The notes beneath the pieces were generated by a model. That model was not told the DNA's origin. It was given only the letters and a program-made list of their open reading frames with translations, and searched no databases. DNA of 63,317 bases from assembly GCA_021162935.1 (NCBI GenBank), contig JAGGXR010000093.1, positions 1 to 63,317 of the forward strand, given 5' to 3'. Made by a program: the position numbers and the translations under genes. Positions 53,910-63,317 of this stretch are shown one piece after another. Numbering within the stretch: position 1 is the stretch's first letter; each line of letters begins with the position of its first letter. The stretch is from Deltaproteobacteria bacterium. Lineage in GTDB: Bacteria; Myxococcota_A; Polyangia; HGW-17; SLPX01.

Positions 53910-54452
53910 ATGTCGGTGGCTCGTAGTCTGGTGAGAGTGGCGGTGCAGCCCGAGGCTTTGGCGGCCTTGGAGATGCAAGGGAACGTGGGAGTCTGGACGG
54001 GCCCGGTTCTGGCGCGTCTGCTACGAACCTCCGGACTGGGCGCGCTGCGGCACGTGGGGCTCAAGCACGTGGAGCTTTCCGTCGTGGCGGCGGGAGACGC
54101 AGAGGTCCGGGAGCTGAATCGGTCCTGGCGAGGGTTGGACCGTACGACCGATGTGCTCAGTTTCCCCCTCCTTTCCATGGAGGAGGTGGAGACCTGGCGT
54201 TCCATGCAGCGGTTTCCGCGGGAACGGCTGCTGTTGGGAGATGTGGTCATCGGCGTTCCGGCCGTCGTCCGCCGGGCGGACGTGGATTTCGTCGAAGATC
54301 TCGTGCGCGTCCTGGTCCATGGAGTCCTGCACCTGTGCGGTTGGGACCATGTCCGACGTTCGGAGCGTCGGAGCATGAGAGAGGAAGAAGTTCGGATTCA
54401 ACAATTGGTGCTTCCGGCGGTCGAGAAGGTCGGGACGCCTGGCGTGAGGTGA
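53910..54452 (+). CDS. ybeY: Endoribonuclease YbeY
   Basis: 180 residues. ELNRSWRGLDRTTDVLSFPL and GDVVIGVP precede the zinc-binding motif HGVLHLCGWDH with H137, H141 and H147. YbeY trims the 16S rRNA 3' end and takes part in ribosome quality control. It lies five bases after the HD gene and its stop overlaps the start of the TPR gene (TGATG), so all are co-translated. A 20-residue segment (LLSMEEVETWRSMQRFPRER) between the SFP motif and GDVVI is longer than in short homologues. Confidence 0.95.
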   Translation: MSVARSLVRVAVQPEALAALEMQGNVGVWTGPVLARLLRTSGLGALRHVGLKHVELSVVAAGDAEVRELNRSWRGLDRTTDVLSFPLLSMEEVETWRSMQRFPRERLLLGDVVIGVPAVVRRADVDFVEDLVRVLVHGVLHLCGWDHVRRSERRSMREEEVRIQQLVLPAVEKVGTPGVR

Positions 54453-56959
54453 TGGTGCGGTCGAACACTCCATCCAACAGCGAGCCGAAGCGTGCCCTTT
54501 CGAGTCCACGTCTGCGTCTCGTGGTCTCCAATTCGCATCCCGAGATGGATGCAGTCGAGACGCAGGTCCGCCAGCCCAAGAAGAGGTCCTGGTGGAGGAT
54601 GCCCTTGGCGCTCGTTGGCATCGCGGCATTGCTGTCTGCCCTGGCGGCGACCGGCTGGCTCGTGTATCACGATGCCAAGAAAAAGAAACTGAACGCTTCT
54701 TTGCGCGGCGTCGATCGTATGCTCCGCCGTGATACGGAACTGGGCTACCACGAGGGGGATCGGAACCTGGCTGCGTTATCTCGAAAGGCAGGGTCCGTGG
54801 CCGTGTTGGGTCGCCGTGCGGAAGTGAATTCGATCTTGTGGGGGAGATTCGGGGCAGGGAAGCAGGCGGAGCACCTGGCGCGTCGCCTGCTGAAATCTAT
54901 GGCCAAGGATACGAAGCGCAAGCAGGTGATCACCGCCTATCTGGACCTTTATGGAGGCCATCCAGATCGGGCTGCCGATCGGGCGGAGCGGGCCTTGCTC
55001 CATCATCCGAGGTCGGCCAAGCTCGCCTACATTCTTGCGATGGCCAGGCTGCGATCAGGCGACCTCGATGCCGCCGAGGCCACGCTGCGTCTTGCTGCGA
55101 GTTACGACCGGAAGTTCATTCCAGCGCGGTACCATTTGGCGGTCGTCGAGCGTCTCAGACGACGATTCGAGCAGTGTCGTCGTTCCCTGGAGCAGGTCCT
55201 GGCGCTCAGCCCCGAACACCAAGGTGCTCACGTGGAGATGGCGGTTCTCGACGCCCAGGCGAAAGGGACATTGACATCGTTGGACCTGGACGGGTTGGAG
55301 AAGTCGGCAGGACGTTCGTTGGAATACCAGGCGCGTGTGCTGTACCTGCGGGGTGAGAAGGCCCGACGACGGGGGGAGTATGCCGAGGCTCGGCGGTGGT
55401 TCCGTCGGGCGGCGGTGCGTCGTCCCGATGAACCGGAGTATGCCCTGGCGCTCGTGGATGCATTCCTGGCGCCCGGTGGGGACGTGTCGGCGGCTCAACG
55501 CCTTCGCCTGCCCCCTTGGAAGCAGATGCGGCAGTATCCCGCTGCTGCGCTGGTCATGGCGAGGTTGGCCCTGGCAGGGGGGGGGAGTCGACGGGCGCTG
55601 TCCCGTCTGGACGAGATTCGGTGGAGTGCGCTGGATTCGCTATCGCTCGCCCGGGCCTTGGCGTTGCGCGTTCAAGCCCTCGATGAGGCGTGGCGGTTCA
55701 GCGACGCAGCTCTCGTGTGTGGCAAAGCCATGACCGGGGGGGCGTCAGGTACGAAGGAGGCGGTGAAGGTTCCCGTTCTGTTGGCCGATGCCTGCGTCCG
55801 GCACGGCCTGCTGGTTGGCGATCAGACCTTGGTGCATCGGCTTCGTCTTCTGGTGGCCGACCCGGAACGAAAGAGGCTCTATCGCGGTATCGAGCGGTTG
55901 GTGGCGCATCGTCCCGAAGATGCGCGTTCCGACCTGAAAATGGTATCTCGTGAGCATTTTCCATCTTTTCTGGACGTGAAGGTGCGTGCCTTGTCAGAGC
56001 TTGGTCGCCCCCGGGCCGCCTTGGCCCTGGCACGGTCTCTGAGTGACACGGCAGGAGGTGCTGCGCGTTCCCGGCTCGTTCTCGTTCGGGCGGAGATGGC
56101 GGCCGGACAAAGAAGGAAGGCGTCGAAGGAGGCTCGCGGTATCCTGCATGCACTCAAGCCGGAGGCAGTGGGAGTCTTGTTCGAGTTGGGCCGTCTGTTG
56201 TTGGAATTGGGTGAGCCCTCACGAGCGTATCGATTGGCACGGCGATTGCGGAAGCGGAGTGATGGACGAGGGCTGGGGGCATTTTTGCAGGGGCTGTATT
56301 GGACGTCCAAACGCCGCTACAACAAGGCGGCCCACTGGCTCGAAAAGGCTCTGTCGCAGGCGCCTGATCTGTGGCAGGCCAAGGATGAGTTGGCTCGGGT
56401 TCGGTTCCTCCAGGGAAGAAAATTGGTCGCTTTGCGACTGGCGAGGGAGGCCTATCGCCGTTCAGGGAAGGATCCGGACGTCCTGGCTGGCCTCGTTCGT
56501 CTGTATCTGGCCGGTCCTGACGTGCGATCCGTGGGAAGACTGCTTGCCAGGACGGCACGTGCATATCGTCACGACGGGGCGACATGGAGGGCATCGGAAC
56601 TGTATGGCCGCTATGCCGATGTCCTTTCTCGGCAGAAGGCCGTCAATCGGCGCAAGGTTGCCCGGTTGTTCAAACGGGCTTTGCGGCATCGGTCGGCGTC
56701 TCCAAAGGCCTATTTTTTGTACGGCGAGTATTTGCGACGCAGAGGGAAGCTCGATCGGGCCGTGCGTTTCTATCGGAAGGCGGTTCGGGCCTGTCCGGAG
56801 GATACGGACGCTCTGTATCGCTTGGGTTGGGGGCTCGTGCATCTGAAGAAACGTCGGGTCGAGGCGATGGAAACGATTGAGATGCTTCGTCGCCTCGAAC
56901 CAGGCAGAGCGCGTTCGATCCGAGCCGCCAGGTGGCTTCGTCGGTTGCACCATGGATGA
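54452..56959 (+). CDS. Membrane-anchored TPR-repeat protein
   Basis: 835 residues. A polar N-terminus, one membrane helix (LALVGIAALLSALAATGWLV, about 50-70), then a long alpha-helical region of TPR-like pairs: LAYILAMARLRSGDLDAAEA, RYHLAVVERLRRRFEQCRR, ALVMARLALAGGGSRRALS, LFELGRLLLELGEPSRAYRL and YFLYGEYLRRRGKLDRAVRF. The C-terminal pair PEDTDALYRLGWGLVHLKK is the clearest. It probably scaffolds envelope proteins. It overlaps ybeY by one base and the HEAT gene by eight. Confidence 0.85.
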   Translation: MVRSNTPSNSEPKRALSSPRLRLVVSNSHPEMDAVETQVRQPKKRSWWRMPLALVGIAALLSALAATGWLVYHDAKKKKLNASLRGVDRMLRRDTELGYHEGDRNLAALSRKAGSVAVLGRRAEVNSILWGRFGAGKQAEHLARRLLKSMAKDTKRKQVITAYLDLYGGHPDRAADRAERALLHHPRSAKLAYILAMARLRSGDLDAAEATLRLAASYDRKFIPARYHLAVVERLRRRFEQCRRSLEQVLALSPEHQGAHVEMAVLDAQAKGTLTSLDLDGLEKSAGRSLEYQARVLYLRGEKARRRGEYAEARRWFRRAAVRRPDEPEYALALVDAFLAPGGDVSAAQRLRLPPWKQMRQYPAAALVMARLALAGGGSRRALSRLDEIRWSALDSLSLARALALRVQALDEAWRFSDAALVCGKAMTGGASGTKEAVKVPVLLADACVRHGLLVGDQTLVHRLRLLVADPERKRLYRGIERLVAHRPEDARSDLKMVSREHFPSFLDVKVRALSELGRPRAALALARSLSDTAGGAARSRLVLVRAEMAAGQRRKASKEARGILHALKPEAVGVLFELGRLLLELGEPSRAYRLARRLRKRSDGRGLGAFLQGLYWTSKRRYNKAAHWLEKALSQAPDLWQAKDELARVRFLQGRKLVALRLAREAYRRSGKDPDVLAGLVRLYLAGPDVRSVGRLLARTARAYRHDGATWRASELYGRYADVLSRQKAVNRRKVARLFKRALRHRSASPKAYFLYGEYLRRRGKLDRAVRFYRKAVRACPEDTDALYRLGWGLVHLKKRRVEAMETIEMLRRLEPGRARSIRAARWLRRLHHG

Positions 56960-58283
56960 CCAGGAACGAGCGAGCAAGGAACCGATTGCGGGTGCGAAGG
57001 GTGGCTGGACGCTCGTCGTGACGGCCCTGCTCCTCAATGGGGTAGCCTATTGGTACAATATCGAAGTCACGGGGTACATCCGTCGGCAATCGGGGTCGAT
57101 ATCCACCGACTTGGCACTCCGGCTGGCCTATTTTGCCTTGATGGTGGCAGTGACGGCATCGGAAGTCCTTTTGGTCGATCATTTTGCATTTGGAGGAGGA
57201 TGGCGGCGCAAGGTGCTTTCGGGTATGAGAGGACGCATGGAGGGGGAGGTCGGTGACGCCCCTTCGTTGGGGCGCTCCTTGTTTCGAGACTATACGGCAC
57301 ATGTTGCCGTGGCGTTCCTCGTGCTGCTCGGGCTGAACTACGTGCTTTTCAACGCGAGCAATGGGTGGTTCGATTCTTACTATCGCAAGGTTGGGCATTT
57401 TTATACCGAGCTTCGTTCCTCGAACGAACGGGACCGGATCCGGGCCATCGATGAGTTGGCCCCGATTCGGCATGCCGGCGTGTCGGCCAAATTGCTTGAA
57501 CGGCTCATCAAGGGCACTGTGAAGGAAAAGACGTGGTCCGCCTGGGCTCTTGGTTATCGCGCCGCCTACGACTTGATCGAGGACGATTTGAAGGAAAAGG
57601 CACAGGATGCTGCGTTGGCGTTGATTCGAAGTGATGCGCCTGACCATGATCGCGCCGTGGTCGCCATGGCCCTGGCGAGAATGAATTCGTTCGAGTGGAT
57701 GGAGTCCGGACTCAAGGGGTTGGCCTCGGCGAGTCCGGATCCGCAGTTCGCCATCGCCTTCGGTTGGCTCGAGGACCATCGTTCGAAGGTGTTGGAGGCT
57801 TTGGGACGCCTGCTGGACCGAGGCAAGGGAGTGAGAGCCGAGGCAGCGGCCTGGGCCCTCGGACAGATGAGGGATTCGGTTGCTGCATCCATCCTACGCA
57901 AGCGTCTCCGTACAATCGATCCGGAGGCTCTTTGCATTGCTGTCGAGTCTCTGGGTCGGCTTTCCGACGTGGCGGCGGTTCCGTTGCTCGTCAAATTGTT
58001 CGAGGCCAAGAAGTCCGACCGGGAGTGCAAGCAGGTGGTCGTGCGGCTCAAACCCAATGGCTCGGGGGATCGTTTTTATCTCTATGCACAGGCGGGCAAG
58101 GCGTACAAGTCGCTTGGTTGTGTGAGACGACACGAACCGCTTCGTGTGCGGATTTTGAAAGTTTTGGCGCGCATCGGGGACAAGAGCGTTCTTCCGTGGG
58201 TCCGGCGGATGGCGACGAACCAGGGGGTCGGACGTTCTGTGCGCGACTGTGCCGTTCGAGTGTACAATGCGGCTGTCGAGTGA
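56952..58283 (+). CDS. Membrane protein with HEAT-like repeats
   Basis: 443 residues. About three membrane helices in the first 150 (LVVTALLLNGVAYWY; LAYFALMVAVTASEVLLV; VAVAFLVLLGLNYVLF), then helical repeats with HEAT/PBS-lyase character: ERDRIRAIDELAPIRHAGVS, VLEALGRLLDRGKGVRAEAA, CIAVESLGRLSDVAAVPLLV and LRVRILKVLARIGDKSVLPW. Its start overlaps the TPR gene by eight bases, so the two are likely partners in one complex. Function unknown. Confidence 0.8.
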   Translation: MDDQERASKEPIAGAKGGWTLVVTALLLNGVAYWYNIEVTGYIRRQSGSISTDLALRLAYFALMVAVTASEVLLVDHFAFGGGWRRKVLSGMRGRMEGEVGDAPSLGRSLFRDYTAHVAVAFLVLLGLNYVLFNASNGWFDSYYRKVGHFYTELRSSNERDRIRAIDELAPIRHAGVSAKLLERLIKGTVKEKTWSAWALGYRAAYDLIEDDLKEKAQDAALALIRSDAPDHDRAVVAMALARMNSFEWMESGLKGLASASPDPQFAIAFGWLEDHRSKVLEALGRLLDRGKGVRAEAAAWALGQMRDSVAASILRKRLRTIDPEALCIAVESLGRLSDVAAVPLLVKLFEAKKSDRECKQVVVRLKPNGSGDRFYLYAQAGKAYKSLGCVRRHEPLRVRILKVLARIGDKSVLPWVRRMATNQGVGRSVRDCAVRVYNAAVE

Positions 58284-58432
58284 GCGACGATTGGTCGAAC
58301 GCAAGGCTGTGACTCGTCTCGGCCCAGCTTTGGACGGCTCAGCGGCGTTGGTATTTCTCGGTCTTGTGTTTCACAGGTTTTCGCTTACACTGAAGTGAGG
58401 AGAGGTCGACTGCAGAATCGGAAGAGAGTGTC

Positions 58433-59386
58433 ATGGAAGAAAAGGCATTCAGTCATCCAGGGGTTTTTGGTCATGCGTTGGAGAGCCTCGACTCCATCAA
58501 GGAGTTCCGCAAGGCGGTCCTAGAAAACCTGGAGCACGAGGAGCAAAGTCTGGCCGACCTAGCGTGGCGACAGAAATTCCGGCGCGAGCTTCCCTATTGG
58601 CAACTTCTGGGTGATGAGCAAAAGAAACATGTGCGAGGTATCTTTTCGCACATGCTCCCCGACCCGGACATTGTGGTGGACGCGTTCGACAAGAACGAAC
58701 TCCTCTGGCTCGATGCGGTGGCGGAGCAGTATGTGCGCCAGGCCCTCGTGTTCGCGGAATCCGTGGGTGACAATGACTATCGACTCGTTCCCTCCGTGGA
58801 ACGGGATCGGGAGAGCCGGTTCGTGGTGCTGACCCTGAGTGCCTCGCTGTTTACGTTCGATGTGCCCGATGAGCTTGGGAAAAGAGCGTATCAATATAAA
58901 AATATTTATGGGAATCGGTCCATTCCGCTTTCGGGGCGTTGTCGGCTCAAGGGTGGAATCACCGTTGGGGAACAGCTCAAGACGGTCGAGTTCCATTCAT
59001 CGCCTGTGCAGCTGGTTGCGCAAGGCGACGCAGAGGTGGTGATTCGCGGGTTCGATCAGGACAGTCACGTGTTCCATCGCAGTTTCAACGACAGCTTCTC
59101 ATCCATTCCGATGAAGTCCCAGAGCGTGGTGGTTTCTTTGAGTCGAGAGTTCACTGCATCGCAGGCTTCGGCTCCTGACGAGGTCCAGAAGGATGCCGAT
59201 TCGTCTTCCGGATCGCATCTCGGCATTCGGGACATGGTGGAGAGCCGGAAGTCGGCTTTGGAGATCGATGTTGAGGCCTCCAAGGGGAGCGACCAGGATC
59301 AGGTGCCCGACGGGAGCCGTGATGAGGATCGCAGGGACCACCCGGATGATGGTGCTTCTTCGGACGGAGGCTCACAGGATTCGTGA
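58433..59386 (+). CDS. Cytoplasmic protein of unknown function
   Basis: 317 residues with no signal peptide or membrane helix. The first 120 residues are helical and acidic (LENLEHEEQSLADLAWRQKF); the middle has strands (FVVLTLSASLFTFDVPDE, LKTVEFHSSPVQLVAQGDAE); the last 80 are disordered and very acidic (DEVQKDADSSSGSHLG, then DEDRRDHPDDGASSDGG). AGAG precedes the ATG. No family is recognised. Confidence 0.65.
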   Translation: MEEKAFSHPGVFGHALESLDSIKEFRKAVLENLEHEEQSLADLAWRQKFRRELPYWQLLGDEQKKHVRGIFSHMLPDPDIVVDAFDKNELLWLDAVAEQYVRQALVFAESVGDNDYRLVPSVERDRESRFVVLTLSASLFTFDVPDELGKRAYQYKNIYGNRSIPLSGRCRLKGGITVGEQLKTVEFHSSPVQLVAQGDAEVVIRGFDQDSHVFHRSFNDSFSSIPMKSQSVVVSLSREFTASQASAPDEVQKDADSSSGSHLGIRDMVESRKSALEIDVEASKGSDQDQVPDGSRDEDRRDHPDDGASSDGGSQDS

Positions 59387-59432
59387 TCCATCGGGTCCGA
59401 TGTGATCGCCTCATGCTTTTTGGTGTGGATGC

Positions 59433-60296
59433 TTATTGGGGCTCCGCGTTCCAGGTCGCCGTGAGGCTGGATGTGACGCTCCGTTGCTTGCCGTCTGCAG
59501 TGACGGTCACCACATCTTTCGTCGAGAGGGTGGCACGGGATGGCTGTCCCGCGGTCAGGTTCCATTGGATGGTCGCCGTGCCTGCGGTTTTGCCGGCAAT
59601 GTGCATGACGTGTCCAAGGGGGTGGATGATCCCTGAGTATTTCGACGAGAGTCTTGCCTGGATGTGGGCTTTGCCGTTCGCAAGGTTGGTCCAATGGTAC
59701 TGGATCCGTTCCGTCACGACGAGGGTGCCGGTTCCCGTGGGACCGGGCAGTCGCATGCTGAATCGTTGGTGGAGGCTCCACTTGGCCCCAGGTCCTACAG
59801 GCTGATTCGGGAGGGCCGGCATGAGATGTCGGAAGAGGAGTGCCAGGTCTGGGAGGCCGCGCAGATTCTCCGATGGAAGTTGATCCGTGACGAATCGGAG
59901 CGTCTTGCCCCGATCCGAGAGGATCCACCGTGCTTTTTGAGCATGGTCCCACGTGGGACCCGGGTCGCGGTGAGCCATCTTGAGATTCACGAGTTCCATG
60001 TCCAGTTCGACGTTGTGGCCCTGGCGAGTGATGGGTCGAGCCGCCCAGGTCATGGTGGCCTTTTCGACGACCTGGACGCCTTTTGCGTGGGCGGAGATGG
60101 TCAGGGTTCCCACGGTGGGTTGGTCGTCGGAAAACCGGTACGTGAGCTTGTGGGTCGGGGTCTTGCCCGTGGCCTCGATGGACATGGCCCACTGATCGTC
60201 CGAGGATGCGTGTGTCGTGCGACAGGCGGCCCAGGCAACGATGGCAATGGATGCGGCGAGCAAGGACGTGATGCGCATTTTGGCATGAAAGTTCAT
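59433..60296 (-). CDS. Putative lipoprotein, DUF6263-like
   Basis: 287 residues. Signal with SIAIVAWAAC as lipobox. The mature part is beta-rich (KLTYRFSDDQPTVGTLTISA, VEKATMTWAARPI, LPNQPVGPGAKWSLHQRF, TATIQWNLTAGQPSRATLS), with the P-x-x-P-V-G-P-G-x-x-W motif of secreted DUF6263-like proteins. Function unknown. ATGs at 60296 and 60277 are both possible; neither has a good ribosome site. It ends close to the stop of the upstream gene on the other strand. Confidence 0.7.
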   Translation of the reverse strand: MNFHAKMRITSLLAASIAIVAWAACRTTHASSDDQWAMSIEATGKTPTHKLTYRFSDDQPTVGTLTISAHAKGVQVVEKATMTWAARPITRQGHNVELDMELVNLKMAHRDPGPTWDHAQKARWILSDRGKTLRFVTDQLPSENLRGLPDLALLFRHLMPALPNQPVGPGAKWSLHQRFSMRLPGPTGTGTLVVTERIQYHWTNLANGKAHIQARLSSKYSGIIHPLGHVMHIAGKTAGTATIQWNLTAGQPSRATLSTKDVVTVTADGKQRSVTSSLTATWNAEPQ

Positions 60297-60327
60297 ACGT
60301 ATAGCTGTAGTCGCCGGGAAGGAACTG

Positions 60328-62952
60328 TCAAGACCTGTTGCGCCAGGCCCTGTTCGGCGTTGAGGGAATGGTTCGGTGTCTGGAGGTTCGATTCGGCCGC
60401 GATGGATTCGATTCAAATGTGATGGGGCGAGGCTTTGCAATGGACAGGACGAATCGAATAGGAGCCCTGCGGTCGATGGTGTCTCCGTTGCGTTTCAGTC
60501 TGCGGATGATGGTGCGAAACAGATAAGTCATGCACAGGCGCAGGGGCACCGTGCCGCCGGATATGGAAATGGATCCGTTCGGCCGGAGGACGACGGTCAC
60601 CAGAAATTTGGATGACTCCGACATCGATCGGCGCAGGCAGACAGATGATTTCAGACGTTGCACAATGCGTTTTCGGTAGATGCGCACCTTGTTCGAAGCG
60701 ACATTTTGCATCAAGGAGACGGAAACGACGAGTCCGTCCGACCCTGTTTTCGGCGTTCTTTTGGTACCAGAGTCTGGGGATGCCATGGCCATTGGCTGTC
60801 CACCAAACTGCGCCGCGTGGTTGTCGGCGGCCCGTTTCGATGGCGGGTGCGACGCGGTGCTTCCCGGTGCCCTGAGTCTTCGGGCCGGAACATGGACGAG
60901 GGGGAGCGGTTCTGCGACAGGAAGGATGATCCGGCCGAGCGCTGTCGCTTGCTCCCGGTCCACCGCCACGAACGAGGTGAAGGCGGTCAGAAGATGATAA
61001 TTTAGACCCAAAGTGGTGATGGCGTCACGAATTTCTGCATTGTTGGGAAGCAGGGTGAGTTGATCGGTCAGGATTTCGATCCACTTCTTGGCCCAGAGGA
61101 AGCGGATGGGGCGGTTAGAGGGACGTGCCGACTTGGCCGAGATGGTGATGGTTTTTTTGTATGGCCCCTTTTGCGTCTGGCCGGCCACGGTGATCCGCGC
61201 CGTGCCCCGGCCCCTGTACTTGCCCACGACCAGGATGGGGCGTTCCTGAAGGAGATCGGGGAGGGATTTCGGTAGGACGTCGTAGGTTCCCATTCCCTTT
61301 GTGGTGACTTCGATATTCGTCAAGACGGGGCGGGCGATGTACGAGACGAAGCGCTTTGCTGCTGCGTCGGCATCTTTGGCGTCGAGCACGATGAAGGGGA
61401 CCCCCATACCCGCACGAGCCAGGGATTCGATGAGCCATCGGTTGACCGATGTGCCGATGCCGAATGCAAACAGGTTCGCACGGCCCAGGTTGCGGCGCAC
61501 GAAGCGGAAGGCATCGGCTTCGATGGTTACCAGACCGTCGGTCATGACCACAATGGTTCTAGACAGGGGCAGGGACGAAGGGCTGGGCAGAGCATAGGCA
61601 TGTCGTAGGGCGCCCATGAGTTCCGTGCTGCCTCCTCCTTCTTGTTGATTGGTCAGGGCCAGGATTCGTTGCAGATTTGTCTTGGTGGCCGGTAGGGATT
61701 TTGGGCTGAGCACTCGCGCCGACCCTGCGAACAGGACGAGATTGAACCAGTCCGTGGGCTTGAGGGTTGCAAACAGTTGTTGGATGACTCGTTTCGCTGT
61801 GTCCAAAGGGAAGCCTTTCATGGACCCTGAAACATCAAGGATGAACACATACTCGCGTGAAGGAATTCGATCCGGGACAGGGGCCTGCGGCGGTTCGATC
61901 ATTGCCATGAAGAACCGTTCAGGCCGCCCATCTTTTTTCGCCGTTCCCTCATAAAGGAGGACTCCACTGTCGATGCGGTCACTGGCAAGGCGATATCGAA
62001 GCACGAAGTCGCGATTCCCCTCGAGACCGTCGGGCAGCGTCACGGCGGCGGACGTTTTGGAGGCAAAGTGCACGTTGATGCTGTGGCTCGGACTCGTCAA
62101 TTCTTGAATGCCAATTGGGCTCTCCATGTGGAGGGTGACCCCGAATCGATAGGAGGGAGTCTTCGTTCTGGAAGGAGCTTTCGGGACGGAGTCTTCGTGG
62201 TGGTCTCTTGAGCTGTCTCGGCCGTATCGTGGTCCCACCACGGCCGGGTACATGAAGGAGTACAAACCGGCTACAGGCACCATGAGTTCTTGGTAGTCAA
62301 GTTCCACCTTGATGCGATCACCTGGCCTGATGTTGGCCACATGCATGGTGAAGATGTTGGGGCGGTATTGATCGAGCAGCGATGCTCGGATCCCCAGTGC
62401 ACGTGCGTGTTCGTAAGCCGCTGCAGCCTCGGAGCGCCTGCGGATTGTCGCCTCGATGATGCGTTTGCCGATGGTCATCTTCATTCCCGAGACTGCTGCT
62501 CGGGTGCATGCCGGAAATACGTATGTCGCTTCGATGGGGGTCCTGCCGCGATTGACGTATGTTTGAAGGACACGGACCTGGGCGATGACACCTGCAATGT
62601 GTACGTCCACATGGGTTCGTTCGAGGGGAAAGTGCTCGACCGCACCGGGTTGGCCGTCTGCCAGGACGAAACGAGGGCTCTCGTCCGGGGCGTTCACGTT
62701 GTTCGTTTTTTCCGCATAGGCGGCATAGGCGATCCTGGTGACCCTGCCGATGGCCGCCACCTGTCGTTCGGTGCGTCGGAGAACGCCGTCCATGTGCCCG
62801 GTTCCGGCTTTGGACTTCGATCCAGACGGCACCTCGACTGTCGCAGACGATGGGGGTGCCTGTTCATTCCTTGTCCGGGACGATCGTGGTGTGGGGCTGC
62901 AGCCGGTCACGATCGCGAACGCAAACCAGAGCCACGCGTGTCGTTTCAGCAC
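60328..62952 (-). CDS. Lipoprotein with VIT and von Willebrand A domains
   Basis: 874 residues. Lipobox AIVTGC, a disordered linker, a VIT domain (about 105-230; EATYVFPACTRAAVSGMKM, RSEAAAAYEHARALG), then a VWA domain with a full MIDAS: DVSGSMKG (from 373), a Thr/Ser loop (GGGSTELMG) and VVMTDG. After it a beta-rich part and a C-terminal domain (about 765-850) with two Cys in SSVCLRRS and LRLCMTYL, resembling the AgmX/PglI C-terminal domain of myxobacterial gliding proteins. VIT-VWA proteins bind other proteins in a metal-dependent way at the surface. The start is GTG at 62952 with GAGGAGGAGGT just upstream. Confidence 0.88.
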   Translation of the reverse strand: MLKRHAWLWFAFAIVTGCSPTPRSSRTRNEQAPPSSATVEVPSGSKSKAGTGHMDGVLRRTERQVAAIGRVTRIAYAAYAEKTNNVNAPDESPRFVLADGQPGAVEHFPLERTHVDVHIAGVIAQVRVLQTYVNRGRTPIEATYVFPACTRAAVSGMKMTIGKRIIEATIRRRSEAAAAYEHARALGIRASLLDQYRPNIFTMHVANIRPGDRIKVELDYQELMVPVAGLYSFMYPAVVGPRYGRDSSRDHHEDSVPKAPSRTKTPSYRFGVTLHMESPIGIQELTSPSHSINVHFASKTSAAVTLPDGLEGNRDFVLRYRLASDRIDSGVLLYEGTAKKDGRPERFFMAMIEPPQAPVPDRIPSREYVFILDVSGSMKGFPLDTAKRVIQQLFATLKPTDWFNLVLFAGSARVLSPKSLPATKTNLQRILALTNQQEGGGSTELMGALRHAYALPSPSSLPLSRTIVVMTDGLVTIEADAFRFVRRNLGRANLFAFGIGTSVNRWLIESLARAGMGVPFIVLDAKDADAAAKRFVSYIARPVLTNIEVTTKGMGTYDVLPKSLPDLLQERPILVVGKYRGRGTARITVAGQTQKGPYKKTITISAKSARPSNRPIRFLWAKKWIEILTDQLTLLPNNAEIRDAITTLGLNYHLLTAFTSFVAVDREQATALGRIILPVAEPLPLVHVPARRLRAPGSTASHPPSKRAADNHAAQFGGQPMAMASPDSGTKRTPKTGSDGLVVSVSLMQNVASNKVRIYRKRIVQRLKSSVCLRRSMSESSKFLVTVVLRPNGSISISGGTVPLRLCMTYLFRTIIRRLKRNGDTIDRRAPIRFVLSIAKPRPITFESNPSRPNRTSRHRTIPSTPNRAWRNRS

Positions 62953-63317
62953 TACCTCCTCCTCGAGTCAGGGACCATGCCCCATCGTTGCTCCGGTTGG
63001 GCGAGCACCGAACGCATCGGTCGAGTTTGAAACATACTCCATTTTGCCACGGACGGATGGAATTGGGTAGGGGGTGTCTCGACGAGTCTCGATGTGTCTC
63101 GACGAGTCTCGATGTGTCTCGACGAGTCTCGATGGTTTCTGCTGCCATTGCGATGGGACCTCATGGGAAGGGCTTCGCCAGGTGCGGTTCTCTGGGACGG
63201 GCCCCACAGGCCCTACGGGCCATGACTGGCCCTCGCCGCCGGTCTTGCAGGCCATTCGGCCTGAGCGACTCGACGGGAACGCCCTTTCGAACCGCGACCT
63301 GGGCTGCGCCCTCCCCA
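62953..63317. other. Region upstream of the VIT/VWA gene
   Basis: 365 bp to the right edge with no convincing gene. It includes the 20-bp tandem array at 63074-63133 and short GGGCC/GGCCC-rich stretches at 63200-63260 that could fold, possibly the end of a gene outside the window. Confidence 0.45.
63074..63133. repeat. Three perfect 20-bp tandem repeats
   Basis: GTGTCTCGACGAGTCTCGAT occurs three times without spacers (63074, 63094, 63114). Each unit contains TCTCGA twice, giving a 10-11-bp sub-period close to one DNA turn. It lies about 120 bp upstream of the VIT/VWA start. Confidence 0.92.

Overview
The window looks like chromosome from a myxobacterium-like member of the Myxococcota or a related former deltaproteobacterial group. 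The sequence evidence is high GC with GC-rich third positions, many Asp/Cys-rich secreted lipoproteins (DUF4215-type Cys repeats, EF-hand-like D-x-D-G-D metal-binding repeats), three proteins ending in a Gly-Cys-x-Cys / TM helix / Arg tail (MYXO-CTERM-like), a PilZ protein of the type common in myxobacteria, and two eukaryote-type sterol genes. Placement is inference; there is no rRNA or tRNA here to confirm it.

Layout. 0-12.5 kb: the end of a Cys-repeat/lamin-tail protein, a minus-strand run mutL - Cys/Arg-rich secreted protein - GT-C membrane protein, two overlapping CNNM/CorC-type genes, an ERG9-type squalene synthase, a tandem universal stress protein, a putative lipoprotein and a secreted FAM20-like kinase. 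12.8-32.7 kb: a mix of intact genes (zinc-ribbon/beta-propeller protein, membrane sulfatase-fold enzyme, flavin oxidoreductase, trypsin-like protease, PilZ, CBM9 lipoprotein, ERG2-type sterol isomerase, SDR, acyl-CoA synthetase beta subunit) with an unusual number of broken genes: a VWA-type lipoprotein, a heme-NO/V4R-like fragment, a sigma54 activator that has lost its ATPase core, an IS remnant, a glycosidase fragment, a lipoprotein with an in-frame TAG, and a ParA fragment. 32.7-46.5 kb: a block of large secreted enzymes (DNase I-fold protein, LamG/glycosidase-like protein, parallel beta-helix protein, LamG/beta-propeller protein, type-B carboxylesterase, subtilisin). 46.5-63.3 kb: an SDR, two small secreted proteins, RNase P RNA, yjbQ, the conserved run phoH - PgpH-type HD protein - ybeY with TPR and HEAT membrane proteins behind it, a cytoplasmic protein of unknown function, a lipoprotein, and a VIT/VWA lipoprotein.

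How the genes fit together. The window is dominated by export: about fifteen predicted lipoproteins or secreted proteins, several apparently for polysaccharide, ester, protein or nucleic-acid breakdown, which suits a predatory or saprophytic life. The most unusual content is the pair of eukaryote-type sterol enzymes (squalene synthase and C-8 sterol isomerase, 20 kb apart), the secreted FAM20-like kinase, and the ATPase-deleted FHA/sigma54 activator.
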